This document shows positions 17,166 through 27,141 of a stretch of DNA of 64,000 nucleotides, piece after piece. The position numbers were made by a program, and so were the translations under genes. This DNA comes from Arcobacter cryaerophilus gv. crypticus (GTDB lineage: Bacteria; Campylobacterota; Campylobacteria; Campylobacterales; Arcobacteraceae). The notes under the pieces were generated by a model. The model saw only the letters and a list, made by a program, of their open reading frames with translations. It did no database searches and had not been told where the DNA came from. The DNA lies in NCBI RefSeq assembly GCF_002993025.1, contig NZ_NXGI01000002.1, positions 62,001-126,000 on the forward strand, in the 5' to 3' direction. Numbering within the stretch: the stretch's first letter is position 1; each line of letters opens with the position of its first letter.

Positions 17166-19385
17166 ATGAGATACTTTTTACTATTTAGCATATTTTTTAT
17201 TAGCTTTTTACAAGCAAGTCAGAATAAAGAAGTATTATTAATCCACTCATATCATAAAGGGTATGCTTGGACTGATGATATTTCAAGTGCAATAGAAAAG
17301 AGCTTTAAAGAACACAAAGATATTGAGCTTACTACCGTTTATATGGATACCAAAAGAATAGATGATTCAATATATTTAGATAATCTTGCAAAACTATATA
17401 AACAACAATTCTCTAATAGACCATTTGATTTAATAATAATTAGTGATAATAATGCTTTTGATTTTATATCAAAATATTATGAATATTTATTTAAAGATAC
17501 ACCAGTTTTATTTTGTGGAATAAATGATTATAATAAAGATAGCTTAGAAAAATTATATTTTAAAGATATTTCAGGAGTTGCTGAAGCTGTAGATGTTGAA
17601 AGAAATTTTGAGTTAATTTCAAAACTACACCCAAATATAAAGAATCTTTTAATTATAAATGATAAATCAATAACTGGTTTAGCTGTAAAAAAAGATTTAA
17701 CAAAAATTATTGAGAAATATAAAAAAAGATTTGATATTGAATACACTGATAACCTTGAAATATCTGATTTAAAAACAAAAGTATCAAATCTTGAAAAAGG
17801 AAATAGTGCGATTTTATTTGTTCTATTGTTTAAAGATACAACAGGAAAATATTTTACCTATAAACAGAGCTTTGAAGAGGTAAGAAAAGTTAGCAAAGTA
17901 CCAATATATGGTCTTTGGGATTTTTATTTAAATAGTGGAATGGTTGGAGGATTATTGACTTCAGCCGTTGCTCAAGGTCAAACTGTATCTAAAATGGCAA
18001 TAGAAGTTTTAAATGGTAAAGATATAAAAGATATTCCAGTAGTTGAAGAATCACCAAACATTTATATTTTTAATTATAATGAATTAAAAAGATTTAATAT
18101 TGATATTCCAAAATATATTGAAAATCCTATAATAATTAATGAGCCTAGATCAATATATAAAGAGCATAAAAACTTTTTTATAATTACAATTATTATAATC
18201 TTATTATTAAGCATTATTGTTGTTATCTTAAAGGTTAATATTAAAAGAAGAGAAAAACTTGAGCTAGAACTATCAAATAGAATAGAGTTTGATAAAGTGC
18301 TTCTTGATACTATTCCAAATGCTATTTATTATAAAAATATTGATGGAAAATTTCTAGGTTGCAATACTGCTTTTGGAACTTTAGTAAACTCTACAAGAGA
18401 AGAGATTATAGGTAAAACTGCCTTTGATTTTTTTCCAGAAAAAATTGCTATGATAAATACACAAATTGATAAAGAGTTATTAAAAACATTTACGACAAAT
18501 AGTTCTGAATTTACTTTTTATACACCTTCAAATGAAATGAAGCATATAGTTTTAAATAAAGCCGTATATAAAAATATAGATGGAACTATTGGTGGAATTG
18601 TATGTATTATGGATGATATGACAGAGAGAATTCAGCAAAAGCAGTTTCTAATTCAACAAAGTAAACTAGCTGAAATGGGTGATATGATTGCAGCAATCGC
18701 TCATCAATGGAATGAACCTTTAGTTGAATTATCTGCACTAGTTCAAGATATTCAAACTTCATATTTATTAAATGAATTAAAAGATAATGATGTCCAAAGT
18801 TTTGTAAACGATTCAATGGTTCAAATAAAATATATGTCTAAAACTTTAAGTGATTTTAGAAATTTCTTAAAACCATCTACAAAAAAGGTTCTTTTTTCTA
18901 TCTCAAAAGCATTAAATGAGATAAATGAAATTATAGGAAAACAAGTTTTTTACTCAAATATAAATATGAGTTTTAACTATAAAAATGAAAATGAAGAACT
19001 TTTAATTTATGGATATGAGAATGAGTTTAAACAAGTTTTATTAAATATTATAAACAATGCAAAGAATAAAATTATTGAAAAAAACCTTCCAATAAATAAA
19101 AAAGGAAGTATTGATATAAATATTAAAAGATGTGAAGAATCTAATATGATAGAAATTATTGATGATGCAGGTGCAATTGATGAAAAAATAATAAACTCAA
19201 TTTTTGAACCATACTTCACAACAAAAGAAGAGGGAATGGGACTTGGACTTTATATGGCAAAAATAATTATTGAGGATAAAATGAAAGGAATTATAAATGT
19301 TAGGAATTATAAAAATTGTGTTATTTTTACAATAAATCTTCCATTTAAAAGGATTAAAAATGAGAATTTTACTTTTAGAAGATAA
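17166..19385 (+). CDS. Sensor histidine kinase with periplasmic substrate-binding domain, lactate locus
   Basis: Membrane histidine kinase. A signal peptide (residues 1-18) is followed by a periplasmic ABC-type substrate-binding fold (about 20-330: VLLIHSYHKGYAWTDDI, then AIEVLNGKDIKDIPVV). A membrane helix lies at about 336-357 and a PAS domain at about 380-485 (IPNAIYYKNIDGKFLGCN). The kinase core has the phospho-accepting histidine 513 in AHQWNEPL, and the ATPase motif is GMGLGLYMAK. I chose the ATG at 17166 (AGGA eight bases before) over TTG at 17145. Placed between lutC and its response regulator, it probably senses lactate or a related acid; that is inferred. The regulator starts inside its 3' end. 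Confidence 0.9.
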   Translation: MRYFLLFSIFFISFLQASQNKEVLLIHSYHKGYAWTDDISSAIEKSFKEHKDIELTTVYMDTKRIDDSIYLDNLAKLYKQQFSNRPFDLIIISDNNAFDFISKYYEYLFKDTPVLFCGINDYNKDSLEKLYFKDISGVAEAVDVERNFELISKLHPNIKNLLIINDKSITGLAVKKDLTKIIEKYKKRFDIEYTDNLEISDLKTKVSNLEKGNSAILFVLLFKDTTGKYFTYKQSFEEVRKVSKVPIYGLWDFYLNSGMVGGLLTSAVAQGQTVSKMAIEVLNGKDIKDIPVVEESPNIYIFNYNELKRFNIDIPKYIENPIIINEPRSIYKEHKNFFIITIIIILLLSIIVVILKVNIKRREKLELELSNRIEFDKVLLDTIPNAIYYKNIDGKFLGCNTAFGTLVNSTREEIIGKTAFDFFPEKIAMINTQIDKELLKTFTTNSSEFTFYTPSNEMKHIVLNKAVYKNIDGTIGGIVCIMDDMTERIQQKQFLIQQSKLAEMGDMIAAIAHQWNEPLVELSALVQDIQTSYLLNELKDNDVQSFVNDSMVQIKYMSKTLSDFRNFLKPSTKKVLFSISKALNEINEIIGKQVFYSNINMSFNYKNENEELLIYGYENEFKQVLLNIINNAKNKIIEKNLPINKKGSIDINIKRCEESNMIEIIDDAGAIDEKIINSIFEPYFTTKEEGMGLGLYMAKIIIEDKMKGIINVRNYKNCVIFTINLPFKRIKNENFTFRR

Positions 19386-20004
19386 TAAAAAACTAAATGA
19401 AACAATCACTAAAAGATTAAAAATGAAAAACTATAATGTAGCATCTTTTACCGATGGTGCAGAGGCTTATGAAAAAATAACTGAGGGTTTCTCTTGCTTT
19501 ATCTTGGATATTAATGTTCCAAATATTGATGGAATAAATATTTTAAGAAAAATTAGAGAGTTTTATGAGATTGTTCCAGTTATTATCATAAGTGCTAGTG
19601 TTGAACTTGATGTAATAAAACAATCATATGATTTTGGATGTAATGACTATTTAAAAAAACCTTTTTTTATAGATGAATTAGAGATAAAAATAGAAAAACT
19701 ATGTCAAATCAAAGATGATAAAATATATTTTGATATAGACTCATATTTTGATTTTATATCTTCAACAATAATTTCTAATAATAAAGAGATTCGACTAACT
19801 AAAAAAGAGAAACTTCTCATGAATCTATTTCTTAGTAAAAAGAATCAAGTTATTACCTATGAAACAATAGAGAACTATGTTTGGGAAGGGAATTATGTAT
19901 CTTTAGAATCTATTAGAAGTCTAATTCGAAGACTAAGAAAAATACTAGATAAAGATTTTATTCAAATAGTTATTGATACAGGTTATATTTTTAAAAATCT
20001 TTAA
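19360..20004 (+). CDS. OmpR-family response regulator of the lactate locus
   Basis: The receiver domain has the acidic pair E7/D8, phosphorylatable D50 (FILDINVPNIDG) and the lysine in CNDYLKKPFF. A C-terminal winged-helix DNA-binding domain (about 125-214, LTKKEKLLMNLFLSKKNQVITYETI, SIRSLIRRLRKILDK) follows. The start overlaps the kinase gene by 26 bases. Proteins of this family bind tandem half-sites about 11 bp apart as dimers. Such repeats occur at the lutA, lctP and dld promoters, so it likely activates lactate use. Confidence 0.9.
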   Translation: MRILLLEDNKKLNETITKRLKMKNYNVASFTDGAEAYEKITEGFSCFILDINVPNIDGINILRKIREFYEIVPVIIISASVELDVIKQSYDFGCNDYLKKPFFIDELEIKIEKLCQIKDDKIYFDIDSYFDFISSTIISNNKEIRLTKKEKLLMNLFLSKKNQVITYETIENYVWEGNYVSLESIRSLIRRLRKILDKDFIQIVIDTGYIFKNL

Positions 20005-20029
20005 ATACTTCTTTAATTTTAATATTAAA

Positions 20030-20059
20030 ATCATATAAATCTCATATCTTTTTATTAAT
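20030..20059 (+). promoter_or_regulatory. Candidate response-regulator operator and -10 of lctP
   Basis: ATCATATAAATCTCATA (20030-20046) matches the lutA site at 16 of 17 positions and has TCATA half-sites 11 bp apart. TATTAAT follows six bases later at 20053-20059. A strong AGGAGG lies 5 bases before the lctP ATG. The shared sequence across two operons of one pathway is the main evidence. Confidence 0.55.
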
Positions 20060-20091
20060 ATCCTAGTTATTATTTTTACTAGGAGGTTTAT

Positions 20092-21732
20092 ATGCAAACT
20101 TGGCAACAAGTATATGCGCCAATTGGAGGAAGTTTAGGTTTATCAGCACTTGTGGCACTAATTCCTATCGTTTTTTTCTTTTTGGCACTTGCGGTATTTA
20201 GAATGAAAGGACACTATGCAGCAATAATTACACTAGCATTATCAATGGTTGTGGCAGTTTTTGCCTTTGAAATGCCAGTTAATATGGTATTTGCATCTGC
20301 TGAATATGGGTTCTTGTTTGGTTTATGGCCGATTGCTTGGATTATCGTAGCATCAGTATTTTTGTACAAATTAACTGTAAAAAGTGGACAATTTGAGATT
20401 ATTAGAAATTCTATTATTAAAATAACAGAAGATCAAAGAATTCAAGTTATTTTAATTGGTTTTTCATTTGGTGCTTTTTTAGAAGGTGCTGCTGGTTTTG
20501 GTGCACCTGTTGCTATTACTGCTGCTATTTTGGTAGGGCTTGGATTTAAACCATTATATGCTGCTGGATTATGTCTTATTGCAAATACTGCTCCTGTTGC
20601 ATTTGGAGCACTTGGTGTGCCAATTATTGTTGCTGGACAAGTTACTGGAATTGATGCTTTTACAATTGGAGCAATGGCTGGTAGACAGTTACCTTTACTA
20701 TCTTTGATTATTCCTTTATGGCTTGTTGCAATGATGGATGGATGGAAAGGTATAAAAGAAATATGGCCTGTTGCATTAATTGCTGGAGGAAGTTTTGCTA
20801 TTTCTCAATATCTTACTTCTAACTATATTGGTCCTGAGTTACCAGATGTTACTTCGGCTATAGTTTCTATTGTTGCAACAACAATATTCTTAAAATATTG
20901 GAAGCCAAAAAATATTATGAAAACAGTAGAATTAGAAGATGTTGTTCAATCAACATATTCAACTTTTAAAATATTTAAAGCTTGGTCTCCATTTATTATT
21001 CTTTCTATAATAGTAACAATATGGACGACTACATGGTTTAAAGCTTTCTTTGCAAAAGGGCAAATTTTATCAAATACTATTTTTAAGTTTGAGTTTTCAG
21101 CTATTCATAATATGATTTCTAAAATGCCTCCAATTGTAAGTGAACCTAAAACATTTGATGTTGTGTACACTTTTAATCCTATTTCAGCAACAGGTACTGC
21201 TATTTTCTTAACAGCAATTATCACTATGTTTATTTTTAGATTAAATATAATTACAGCAACAAAAACAATGGGTGAAACAGTTTTTGAATTGAAATGGGCT
21301 ATTGTATCTATTGGTATGGTTCTTGGATTTGCATTTGTAATGAATTATTCAGGTATGTCTTCAACTATGGCACTTGTTTTAGCAAATACTGGTTTCTTAT
21401 TCCCTTTCTTCTCACCATTTTTAGGATGGCTTGGAGTGTTTTTAACTGGTTCAGATACTTCATCAAATGCACTTTTCTGCGGATTACAACAACAAACTGC
21501 TCAACAATTAGGTCTTAATGAAACACTAATGGTTGCAGCAAATACAACTGGTGGGGTAACTGGAAAAATGATTTCACCTCAATCAATTTCTATTGCTTGT
21601 GCATCTACTGGAATTGTTGGTAAAGAGTCTGATTTATTTAGATTTACAGTTAAACATAGTTTAATACTTGTAGTAATTATGGGACTTATAACAATGTCTC
21701 AAGCATATATTTTTACTTGGATGATTCCATAA
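20092..21732 (+). CDS. lctP: L-lactate permease, LctP family
   Basis: Proton-coupled lactate/glycolate importer of the inner membrane, about 12-14 helices, 546 residues. Family features include the start with TWQQVYAPIGGSLGLSALVALIPI, the GFSFGAFLEGAAGFGAPVAIT segment, GVPIIVAGQVTG and the C-terminal GVTGKMISPQSISIA. It lies directly between the response regulator gene and D-lactate dehydrogenase, with its own promoter and a terminator-like hairpin after the stop, so it can be expressed separately. Confidence 0.95.
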   Translation: MQTWQQVYAPIGGSLGLSALVALIPIVFFFLALAVFRMKGHYAAIITLALSMVVAVFAFEMPVNMVFASAEYGFLFGLWPIAWIIVASVFLYKLTVKSGQFEIIRNSIIKITEDQRIQVILIGFSFGAFLEGAAGFGAPVAITAAILVGLGFKPLYAAGLCLIANTAPVAFGALGVPIIVAGQVTGIDAFTIGAMAGRQLPLLSLIIPLWLVAMMDGWKGIKEIWPVALIAGGSFAISQYLTSNYIGPELPDVTSAIVSIVATTIFLKYWKPKNIMKTVELEDVVQSTYSTFKIFKAWSPFIILSIIVTIWTTTWFKAFFAKGQILSNTIFKFEFSAIHNMISKMPPIVSEPKTFDVVYTFNPISATGTAIFLTAIITMFIFRLNIITATKTMGETVFELKWAIVSIGMVLGFAFVMNYSGMSSTMALVLANTGFLFPFFSPFLGWLGVFLTGSDTSSNALFCGLQQQTAQQLGLNETLMVAANTTGGVTGKMISPQSISIACASTGIVGKESDLFRFTVKHSLILVVIMGLITMSQAYIFTWMIP

Positions 21733-21741
21733 CTAATATAA

Positions 21742-21772
21742 ATTTTATTTAGGTTTTTTACCTAAATAAAAT
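21742..21772 (+). terminator. Hairpin after lctP
   Basis: A perfect 13-bp stem (ATTTTATTTAGGT paired with ACCTAAATAAAAT) with a five-T loop lies 9 bases after the lctP stop. The U-tract after it is poor (TACTCTTTT), so termination may be partial. It separates lctP from dld. Confidence 0.55.
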
Positions 21773-21788
21773 TACTCTTTTATAAATA

Positions 21789-21819
21789 TCATACTATTAT
21801 CATTTAGTAAAGTTAGAAT
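21789..21819 (+). promoter_or_regulatory. Candidate response-regulator operator and -10 of dld
   Basis: TCATA at 21789 and TCATT at 21800 repeat with the same 11-bp period as the lutA and lctP sites, although the bases between them differ. TAGAAT at 21814-21819 is a fair -10. This is the weakest of the three sites and would not stand on its own. Confidence 0.4.
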
Positions 21820-21849
21820 TTATATCTTATGAATCCTAGGAGAACTAAA

Positions 21850-24687
21850 ATGCTAGATAGCAAATACCAAAATTTCTTTGATGAAATATCAAAAAAGATT
21901 TCAATAAACAAAATTTTTACAGATAAACTTCATACTTTAGCTTATGGAACTGATGCATCTTTTTATAGATTAATTCCAAAAATTGTTATAAAAACAGACA
22001 ATGCAAAAGAAGTTCAAGACATTATTGAGTTATCACACTCTATGAATTTAAGTATTACTTTTAGAGCAGGTGGAACTTCGCTTTCAGGACAAGCTATTAG
22101 TGATTCTATTTTAGTTATTACATCTAGAAACTTCTCAAAATTTAAAATCTCACCAGATGCTAGTTTTATATCTTTACAACCAGCACTAACAGGTTCTCAA
22201 GCAAATGGATTACTTGCAAGATATTCTAAAAAAATTGGTCCAGACCCAGCTAGTATAAATGCTGCTATGATTGGTGGAATTGCTGCAAATAATGCATCTG
22301 GAATGTGCTGTGGAGTTTCTCAAAACTCATATAAAACTCTAAAATCTATGAAATTAATCTTTGCAGATGGAACTAAACTTGATACAGCAGATGAAAATAG
22401 TAAAGATGAATTTAGAATTAGTCATGCAGCTTTTTTGCAAGATTTAAGAACTTTTTCTAATGAAACAAAATCAAATGAAGAGTTAAGAGCAAAAATTGAA
22501 AAAAAATTTAAAATAAAAAACACATGTGGTTACTCAATAAACTCTTTAATTGATTTTGATGATGAGTTTGAAATTTTGCAGCATTTAATCATTGGAAGTG
22601 AAGGAACTTTAGCTTTTATTGAAGAGATTACTTATTATACAGTTGAAGATTTAAAAGATAAAGCAAGTGCATTAATATATTTTAAAGATATGAATGAAGC
22701 CTGTCATGCTGTAACAAAACTAAAATTAGCAAAAGATTCAAATCAAATAGTTGTAGATGCAGTGGAACTTATGGATAGAGCAGCTTTAAGAAGTATTCAA
22801 AATGACCCAGCGATGCCAATATTTATAAAAGATTTTGATGATGAGGTAACTGCACTTTTAATAGAAACAAGAGCAATAAGTGATGAAAAATTAAATACTC
22901 AAATAAATCAAATTGAGGATTTATTAAAAGAGTTTAATGTCAAAAGAGATATTTATTTTACAAAAGATGAAGAAGAATACAATCTTTATTGGAAGATTAG
23001 AAAAGGACTTTTTCCAGCTGTTGGAGCTGTAAGAGTTACTGGAACAACAGTTATTATTGAAGATGTTGCATATCCTATTGAAGTATTAGCAGAAGCTACA
23101 CTTGAACTTCAAAGCTTATTCCAAAAATATGGTTATAGCGAAGCAATTATTTTTGGTCATGCCTTAGATGGAAATTTCCATTTTGTATTTACTCAAGATT
23201 TTTCAGATATAAAAGAAGTAAAAAGATATGATGATTTAATGAATGATGTAGTTAATTCAGTTGCAGTTAAATATGAAGGAAGCTTAAAAGCAGAGCATGG
23301 AACAGGAAGAAATATGGCTGCATTTGTTGAAGTTGAATGGGGAAAAGAAGCTTACAATATAATGAAAAAAATCAAATTATTGTTTGACCCAAAATGTTTA
23401 TTAAATCCTGGAGTTATAATAAATGATGATAAAGAAGCTCACCTTAAAAATCTTAAAACACTACCTGCTACAAATGAAATTGTTGATAAATGTATTGAAT
23501 GTGGATTTTGTGAACCTACATGTCCATCAAATGAACTAACTTTAACTCCAAGACAAAGAATTGTAATAAATAGAGAGATTTCAAGACTTGAAAGTATTGG
23601 AAATGTAAAAGAAGCAAAAGAGTATAAAGATTTATACCAATATGACGGAATAGAAACATGTGCAACTTGTAGTTTATGTTCAACTGCTTGTCCTGTTAAA
23701 ATAGATACTGGGAATTTAACAAAACATTTAAGAGCTGAACAATTAACTTCTAAAGATAAAGCTATCGCAAATTATGTAGCAAATAATTTTTCTACAACTT
23801 TAACAGGTATTAGATTTGGTCTTCATAGTTCAAACTTTATACACAAAGTTTTGGGAACTTCTAAGATGGAATCATTTACAAAAACATTAAGAAGTATTAG
23901 TAAAAATAAAACTCCAAAATGGTCACCAACAATGCCAAAAGCTATAAGTATAAACTTAAACTTTGAACAAAAAGATAGTGATAAAAAAATAGTTTATTTT
24001 CCATCTTGTATAAATAGAACTATGGGTTTAAACTCTATATCAAAAGAAGACAAAGAGCTTTTTGATATTACAGTTGAGTTACTACAAAAAGCTGGTTACC
24101 AAATCATTTTTCCTCAAAATCTATCTAATCTTTGCTGCGGTATGCCATTTTCTTCAAAAGGATTTAATGAAGCTTCAAATACAAAATCTTCACAACTTGA
24201 AGAGGCACTTTTAAATGCAAGTGAATTTGGAACTTACCCAATTTTATGTGACACAAGTCCATGTACAAAAAAGATGATGGAGAGTTTTTCTCATAAATTA
24301 TCAATTTATGAACCAATAGAGTTTGCATTAAAATTCCTAACAAACGATTTAGAATTTATGCCAACAAATGAAGCAATAACAATTCATACAACTTGTAGTT
24401 CAAGAAAAATGGGACTTGAAGATAAATTCAAAAAATTAGCACAACTATGTTCAACAAATGTAATTATTCCATCAGATGTAAAGTGTTGTGGATTTGCAGG
24501 TGATAGAGGATTTAACTTCCCTGAATTAAATGATTCAGCTTTAAGATATTTAAAAGAACAAACTTTTGGTGCAAAAATGGCATTTTCTACATCGAAAACT
24601 TGTGAAATTGGATTAAGTGAAGAATCAGGACTTGATTATAACTCTATTTTTTATCTAATAAACAAAGTTACTAAAGCTAAGATATAG
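21850..24687 (+). CDS. dld: D-lactate dehydrogenase, FAD/Fe-S type (Dld-II-like)
   Basis: Respiratory D-lactate:quinone oxidoreductase of about 945 residues. An N-terminal FAD-binding PCMH domain (FRAGGTSLSGQAISD, GPDPASINAAMIGGIAANNASGM) is followed by the FAD-oxidase C-terminal domain (EAIIFGHALDGNFHF, EGSLKAEHGTGRNMA). Next come two 4Fe-4S motifs (CIECGFCEPTCPS and CATCSLCSTACPV) and a CCG domain (NLCCGMPF, KCCGFAGDRG). This matches the Campylobacter and Shewanella FAD/Fe-S D-lactate dehydrogenase. I start at the ATG at 21850 because AGGAG stands 7 bases before it; an ATG at 21829 in the same frame has no such site. Confidence 0.9.
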   Translation: MLDSKYQNFFDEISKKISINKIFTDKLHTLAYGTDASFYRLIPKIVIKTDNAKEVQDIIELSHSMNLSITFRAGGTSLSGQAISDSILVITSRNFSKFKISPDASFISLQPALTGSQANGLLARYSKKIGPDPASINAAMIGGIAANNASGMCCGVSQNSYKTLKSMKLIFADGTKLDTADENSKDEFRISHAAFLQDLRTFSNETKSNEELRAKIEKKFKIKNTCGYSINSLIDFDDEFEILQHLIIGSEGTLAFIEEITYYTVEDLKDKASALIYFKDMNEACHAVTKLKLAKDSNQIVVDAVELMDRAALRSIQNDPAMPIFIKDFDDEVTALLIETRAISDEKLNTQINQIEDLLKEFNVKRDIYFTKDEEEYNLYWKIRKGLFPAVGAVRVTGTTVIIEDVAYPIEVLAEATLELQSLFQKYGYSEAIIFGHALDGNFHFVFTQDFSDIKEVKRYDDLMNDVVNSVAVKYEGSLKAEHGTGRNMAAFVEVEWGKEAYNIMKKIKLLFDPKCLLNPGVIINDDKEAHLKNLKTLPATNEIVDKCIECGFCEPTCPSNELTLTPRQRIVINREISRLESIGNVKEAKEYKDLYQYDGIETCATCSLCSTACPVKIDTGNLTKHLRAEQLTSKDKAIANYVANNFSTTLTGIRFGLHSSNFIHKVLGTSKMESFTKTLRSISKNKTPKWSPTMPKAISINLNFEQKDSDKKIVYFPSCINRTMGLNSISKEDKELFDITVELLQKAGYQIIFPQNLSNLCCGMPFSSKGFNEASNTKSSQLEEALLNASEFGTYPILCDTSPCTKKMMESFSHKLSIYEPIEFALKFLTNDLEFMPTNEAITIHTTCSSRKMGLEDKFKKLAQLCSTNVIIPSDVKCCGFAGDRGFNFPELNDSALRYLKEQTFGAKMAFSTSKTCEIGLSEESGLDYNSIFYLINKVTKAKI

Positions 24688-24705
24688 AGAAAATCTCTAT
24701 ATCTT
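24679..24705 (+). terminator. Hairpin at the end of dld
   Basis: A perfect 12-bp stem (AAGATATAGAGA with TCTCTATATCTT, loop AAA) spans the dld stop codon. The following AAGCTTATTA is only moderately T-rich, so this is a probable rather than certain terminator. Confidence 0.5.
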
Positions 24706-24862
24706 AAGCTTATTACTTAATATTAGCTACTAAAGTATTTTAGGTATATTTATTTTTGTGAATTCTTTTTTTAGCATATTTTTATATATAAATTAAAAAT
24801 AAAAGAAATATTTACTAAGTTTTCGATAAAATATTGGCTTTATCAAAGAAAGGATTCCCAAA

Positions 24863-25690
24863 ATGCACAAATTTCTACTAGCTTTAGTTTTAGGCTCAAG
24901 CTTAACATACGCTTCAACAATAAACGGTATAGCGATAACTGTTAATGATGAACCAATAACACAATATGATATTGAAAAAACAATGTCTGTAAATAAAATC
25001 TCGAAAAACGAAGCAGTTATTTACTTAATTGATAAGGTTTTATATGACCAACTAGTTAAGAAAAACAATATCACTGCTGATATTTTTGAAACAAATGAGT
25101 ATATTGAAAAACTTGCAAACTCAAATGGAATGGATGTGTATGCATTTAAAGGAATTGTAAAACAAGAGTATCCAAATTATGAAGCTTTTGAAAATGAGGC
25201 AAAAAATGCTGTAATTAGACAAAAACTTATTGCTAGTTTGGTTCGTGGACAATTGGCAATTGCAAATGATGAAGATATGCAATTATATTATGAAAAAAAT
25301 ATAAACAAATATTTAACTTCAAAATATTTCGATGTTGTTCAATATAGCTCTACAAATAGAAATGCACTTGTTGATACAATTCAAAATCCATCAAAAGCAG
25401 CTTCAGGTGAAGTTACAAAAATGCCATTAAAATTAGAGAGTAATAAAATTCACGCTCAGCTACAATACATTTTAAATGGTACAAAACCAAATACATTTAC
25501 TCCAATATTTACAGCAGATAAACAATATGTAACTCTATTTTTAAAACAAGCAGAAGGTAAAGTTGCAATTCCTTTTGAAGCTGCAAAACCTAGAGTTTTT
25601 AATGATATTATGGAGCAAAGAGAACAGACATTTTTGAAAGATCATTTTGAAAAACAAAAAGTAAAAGCAGATATAAAAGTATTAAGATAA
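24863..25690 (+). CDS. SurA-like periplasmic chaperone / PpiC-type protein
   Basis: An N-terminal signal peptide (MHKFLLALVLGSSLTYAS) is followed by the SurA N-terminal chaperone domain, whose hallmark TINGIAITVNDEPITQYDI is clear. The C-terminal half (after about residue 140) may be a degenerate parvulin isomerase domain, but the typical catalytic motifs are not evident. It likely escorts outer-membrane proteins across the periplasm. At 275 residues it is shorter than E. coli SurA and similar to other Campylobacterota homologues. gatB starts 12 bases downstream. Confidence 0.82.
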   Translation: MHKFLLALVLGSSLTYASTINGIAITVNDEPITQYDIEKTMSVNKISKNEAVIYLIDKVLYDQLVKKNNITADIFETNEYIEKLANSNGMDVYAFKGIVKQEYPNYEAFENEAKNAVIRQKLIASLVRGQLAIANDEDMQLYYEKNINKYLTSKYFDVVQYSSTNRNALVDTIQNPSKAASGEVTKMPLKLESNKIHAQLQYILNGTKPNTFTPIFTADKQYVTLFLKQAEGKVAIPFEAAKPRVFNDIMEQREQTFLKDHFEKQKVKADIKVLR

Positions 25691-25701
25691 GGATTTAAAA
25701 T

Positions 25702-27141
25702 ATGTCAAGTATGTTTGAAATAGTAATAGGTTTAGAAGTTCATGCACAATTAAATACAAAAAGTAAACTATTTTGTTCTTGTGCAACAAGTTTTGGAGAA
25801 GAAGCAAACAGTAACACTTGTCCAACTTGTCTAGCACTTCCAGGAGGACTTCCTGTTTTAAATAAAGAGGCAGTTCATAAGGCTATTATGCTTGGAACTG
25901 CACTAAAATCACAAATAAATCAAGTATCGGTTTTTGATAGAAAAAACTATTTCTATCCTGATTTACCAACTGGTTATCAAATATCTCAATTAAGTACTCC
26001 AGTTGTTGGTCTTGGTGAATTAACTATTGATTTTCCAGATGGAAGCCAAAAAACTATTGGAGTTACAAGAGCTCATTTAGAAAATGATGCTGGAAAAAAT
26101 ATCCATAGTGGTAACCATTCACAAGTTGATTTAAATCGTGCTGGAACTCCACTTCTTGAGATTGTTTCAGAGCCTGATATGAGAAGTGCTGAAGAGGCTA
26201 TTTTATATCTTAAAAAACTTCATTCGATTGTAAGATATTTGGGAATTAGTGATGCAAATATGCAAGAGGGAAGTTTTAGATGCGATGTTAACGTATCTAT
26301 AAGACCAAAAGGTGATACAAACTTTTACACTAGATGTGAAATAAAAAATATGAACTCATTTAGATTTATTGAAAAAGCAATTGCTTATGAGGTAAATAGA
26401 CATATTGAAGCTTGGGAAGATGGTGTTCATTCTACGCAAATTGTTCAAGAGACAAGACTTTTTGATACAACTACTGGAGAAACAAGAAGTATGAGAGGAA
26501 AAGAAGATGCGGCTGATTATAGATATTTTCCAGACCCAGACCTTTTACCTTTAATTATTAGCGATGAAATGCTAAAAGAGTACTCTAAAATTCCAGAGCT
26601 TCCAGATGAGAAAAAAGCTAGATTTGTAAAAGAGTATGGACTAAAAGAGTACGATGCTTCTGTTATAACTTCATTTTTAGAGATGGCAAACTATTTTGAT
26701 GAGATGATGAGTGAAGGAATTAGCTCTAAAAATGCTACAACTTGGCTAACTGTTGAGCTACAAGGAAGATTAAAAGAGGGTGTTACTATTGAAGAGTCGC
26801 CAATAGATGCAAAAACACTAGCTACAATTGTAAAAAGAATTGAAGATAATACAATCTCTGGAAAAGCTGCAAAAGAGGTTTTAGATGATTTAATTGCAAA
26901 CTCTTCAAAAGATGTAGATGGAACAATTCTTAAATTAGGACTTAAACAAGTTTCAGATGATGGAGCTTTATTTGCAATTATTGATGAAATTTTAGCTGCA
27001 AATGCTGATAAAGTTGCAGAATATAAAGCTGGAAAAGAGAAAATGTTTGCATTTTTTGTAGGACAAACTATGAAAGCATCAAAAGGAAGTGCAAATCCTC
27101 AAAAACTAAATGAGCTAATAAAAGAGAGATTAAGCAAATAA
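25702..27141 (+). CDS. gatB: Aspartyl/glutamyl-tRNA(Asn/Gln) amidotransferase subunit B
   Basis: Subunit of GatCAB, which converts misacylated Glu-tRNA(Gln) or Asp-tRNA(Asn) to the amide form. It has the hallmark [20 protein letters not shown], the zinc-ligand cysteines in [47 protein letters not shown] and the C-terminal YqeY-like tail. Length (479) is normal. The stop shares one base with the gpsA start (TAATG), so the two are coupled. gatA and gatC are not nearby. Confidence 0.97.
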   Translation: MSSMFEIVIGLEVHAQLNTKSKLFCSCATSFGEEANSNTCPTCLALPGGLPVLNKEAVHKAIMLGTALKSQINQVSVFDRKNYFYPDLPTGYQISQLSTPVVGLGELTIDFPDGSQKTIGVTRAHLENDAGKNIHSGNHSQVDLNRAGTPLLEIVSEPDMRSAEEAILYLKKLHSIVRYLGISDANMQEGSFRCDVNVSIRPKGDTNFYTRCEIKNMNSFRFIEKAIAYEVNRHIEAWEDGVHSTQIVQETRLFDTTTGETRSMRGKEDAADYRYFPDPDLLPLIISDEMLKEYSKIPELPDEKKARFVKEYGLKEYDASVITSFLEMANYFDEMMSEGISSKNATTWLTVELQGRLKEGVTIEESPIDAKTLATIVKRIEDNTISGKAAKEVLDDLIANSSKDVDGTILKLGLKQVSDDGALFAIIDEILAANADKVAEYKAGKEKMFAFFVGQTMKASKGSANPQKLNELIKERLSK

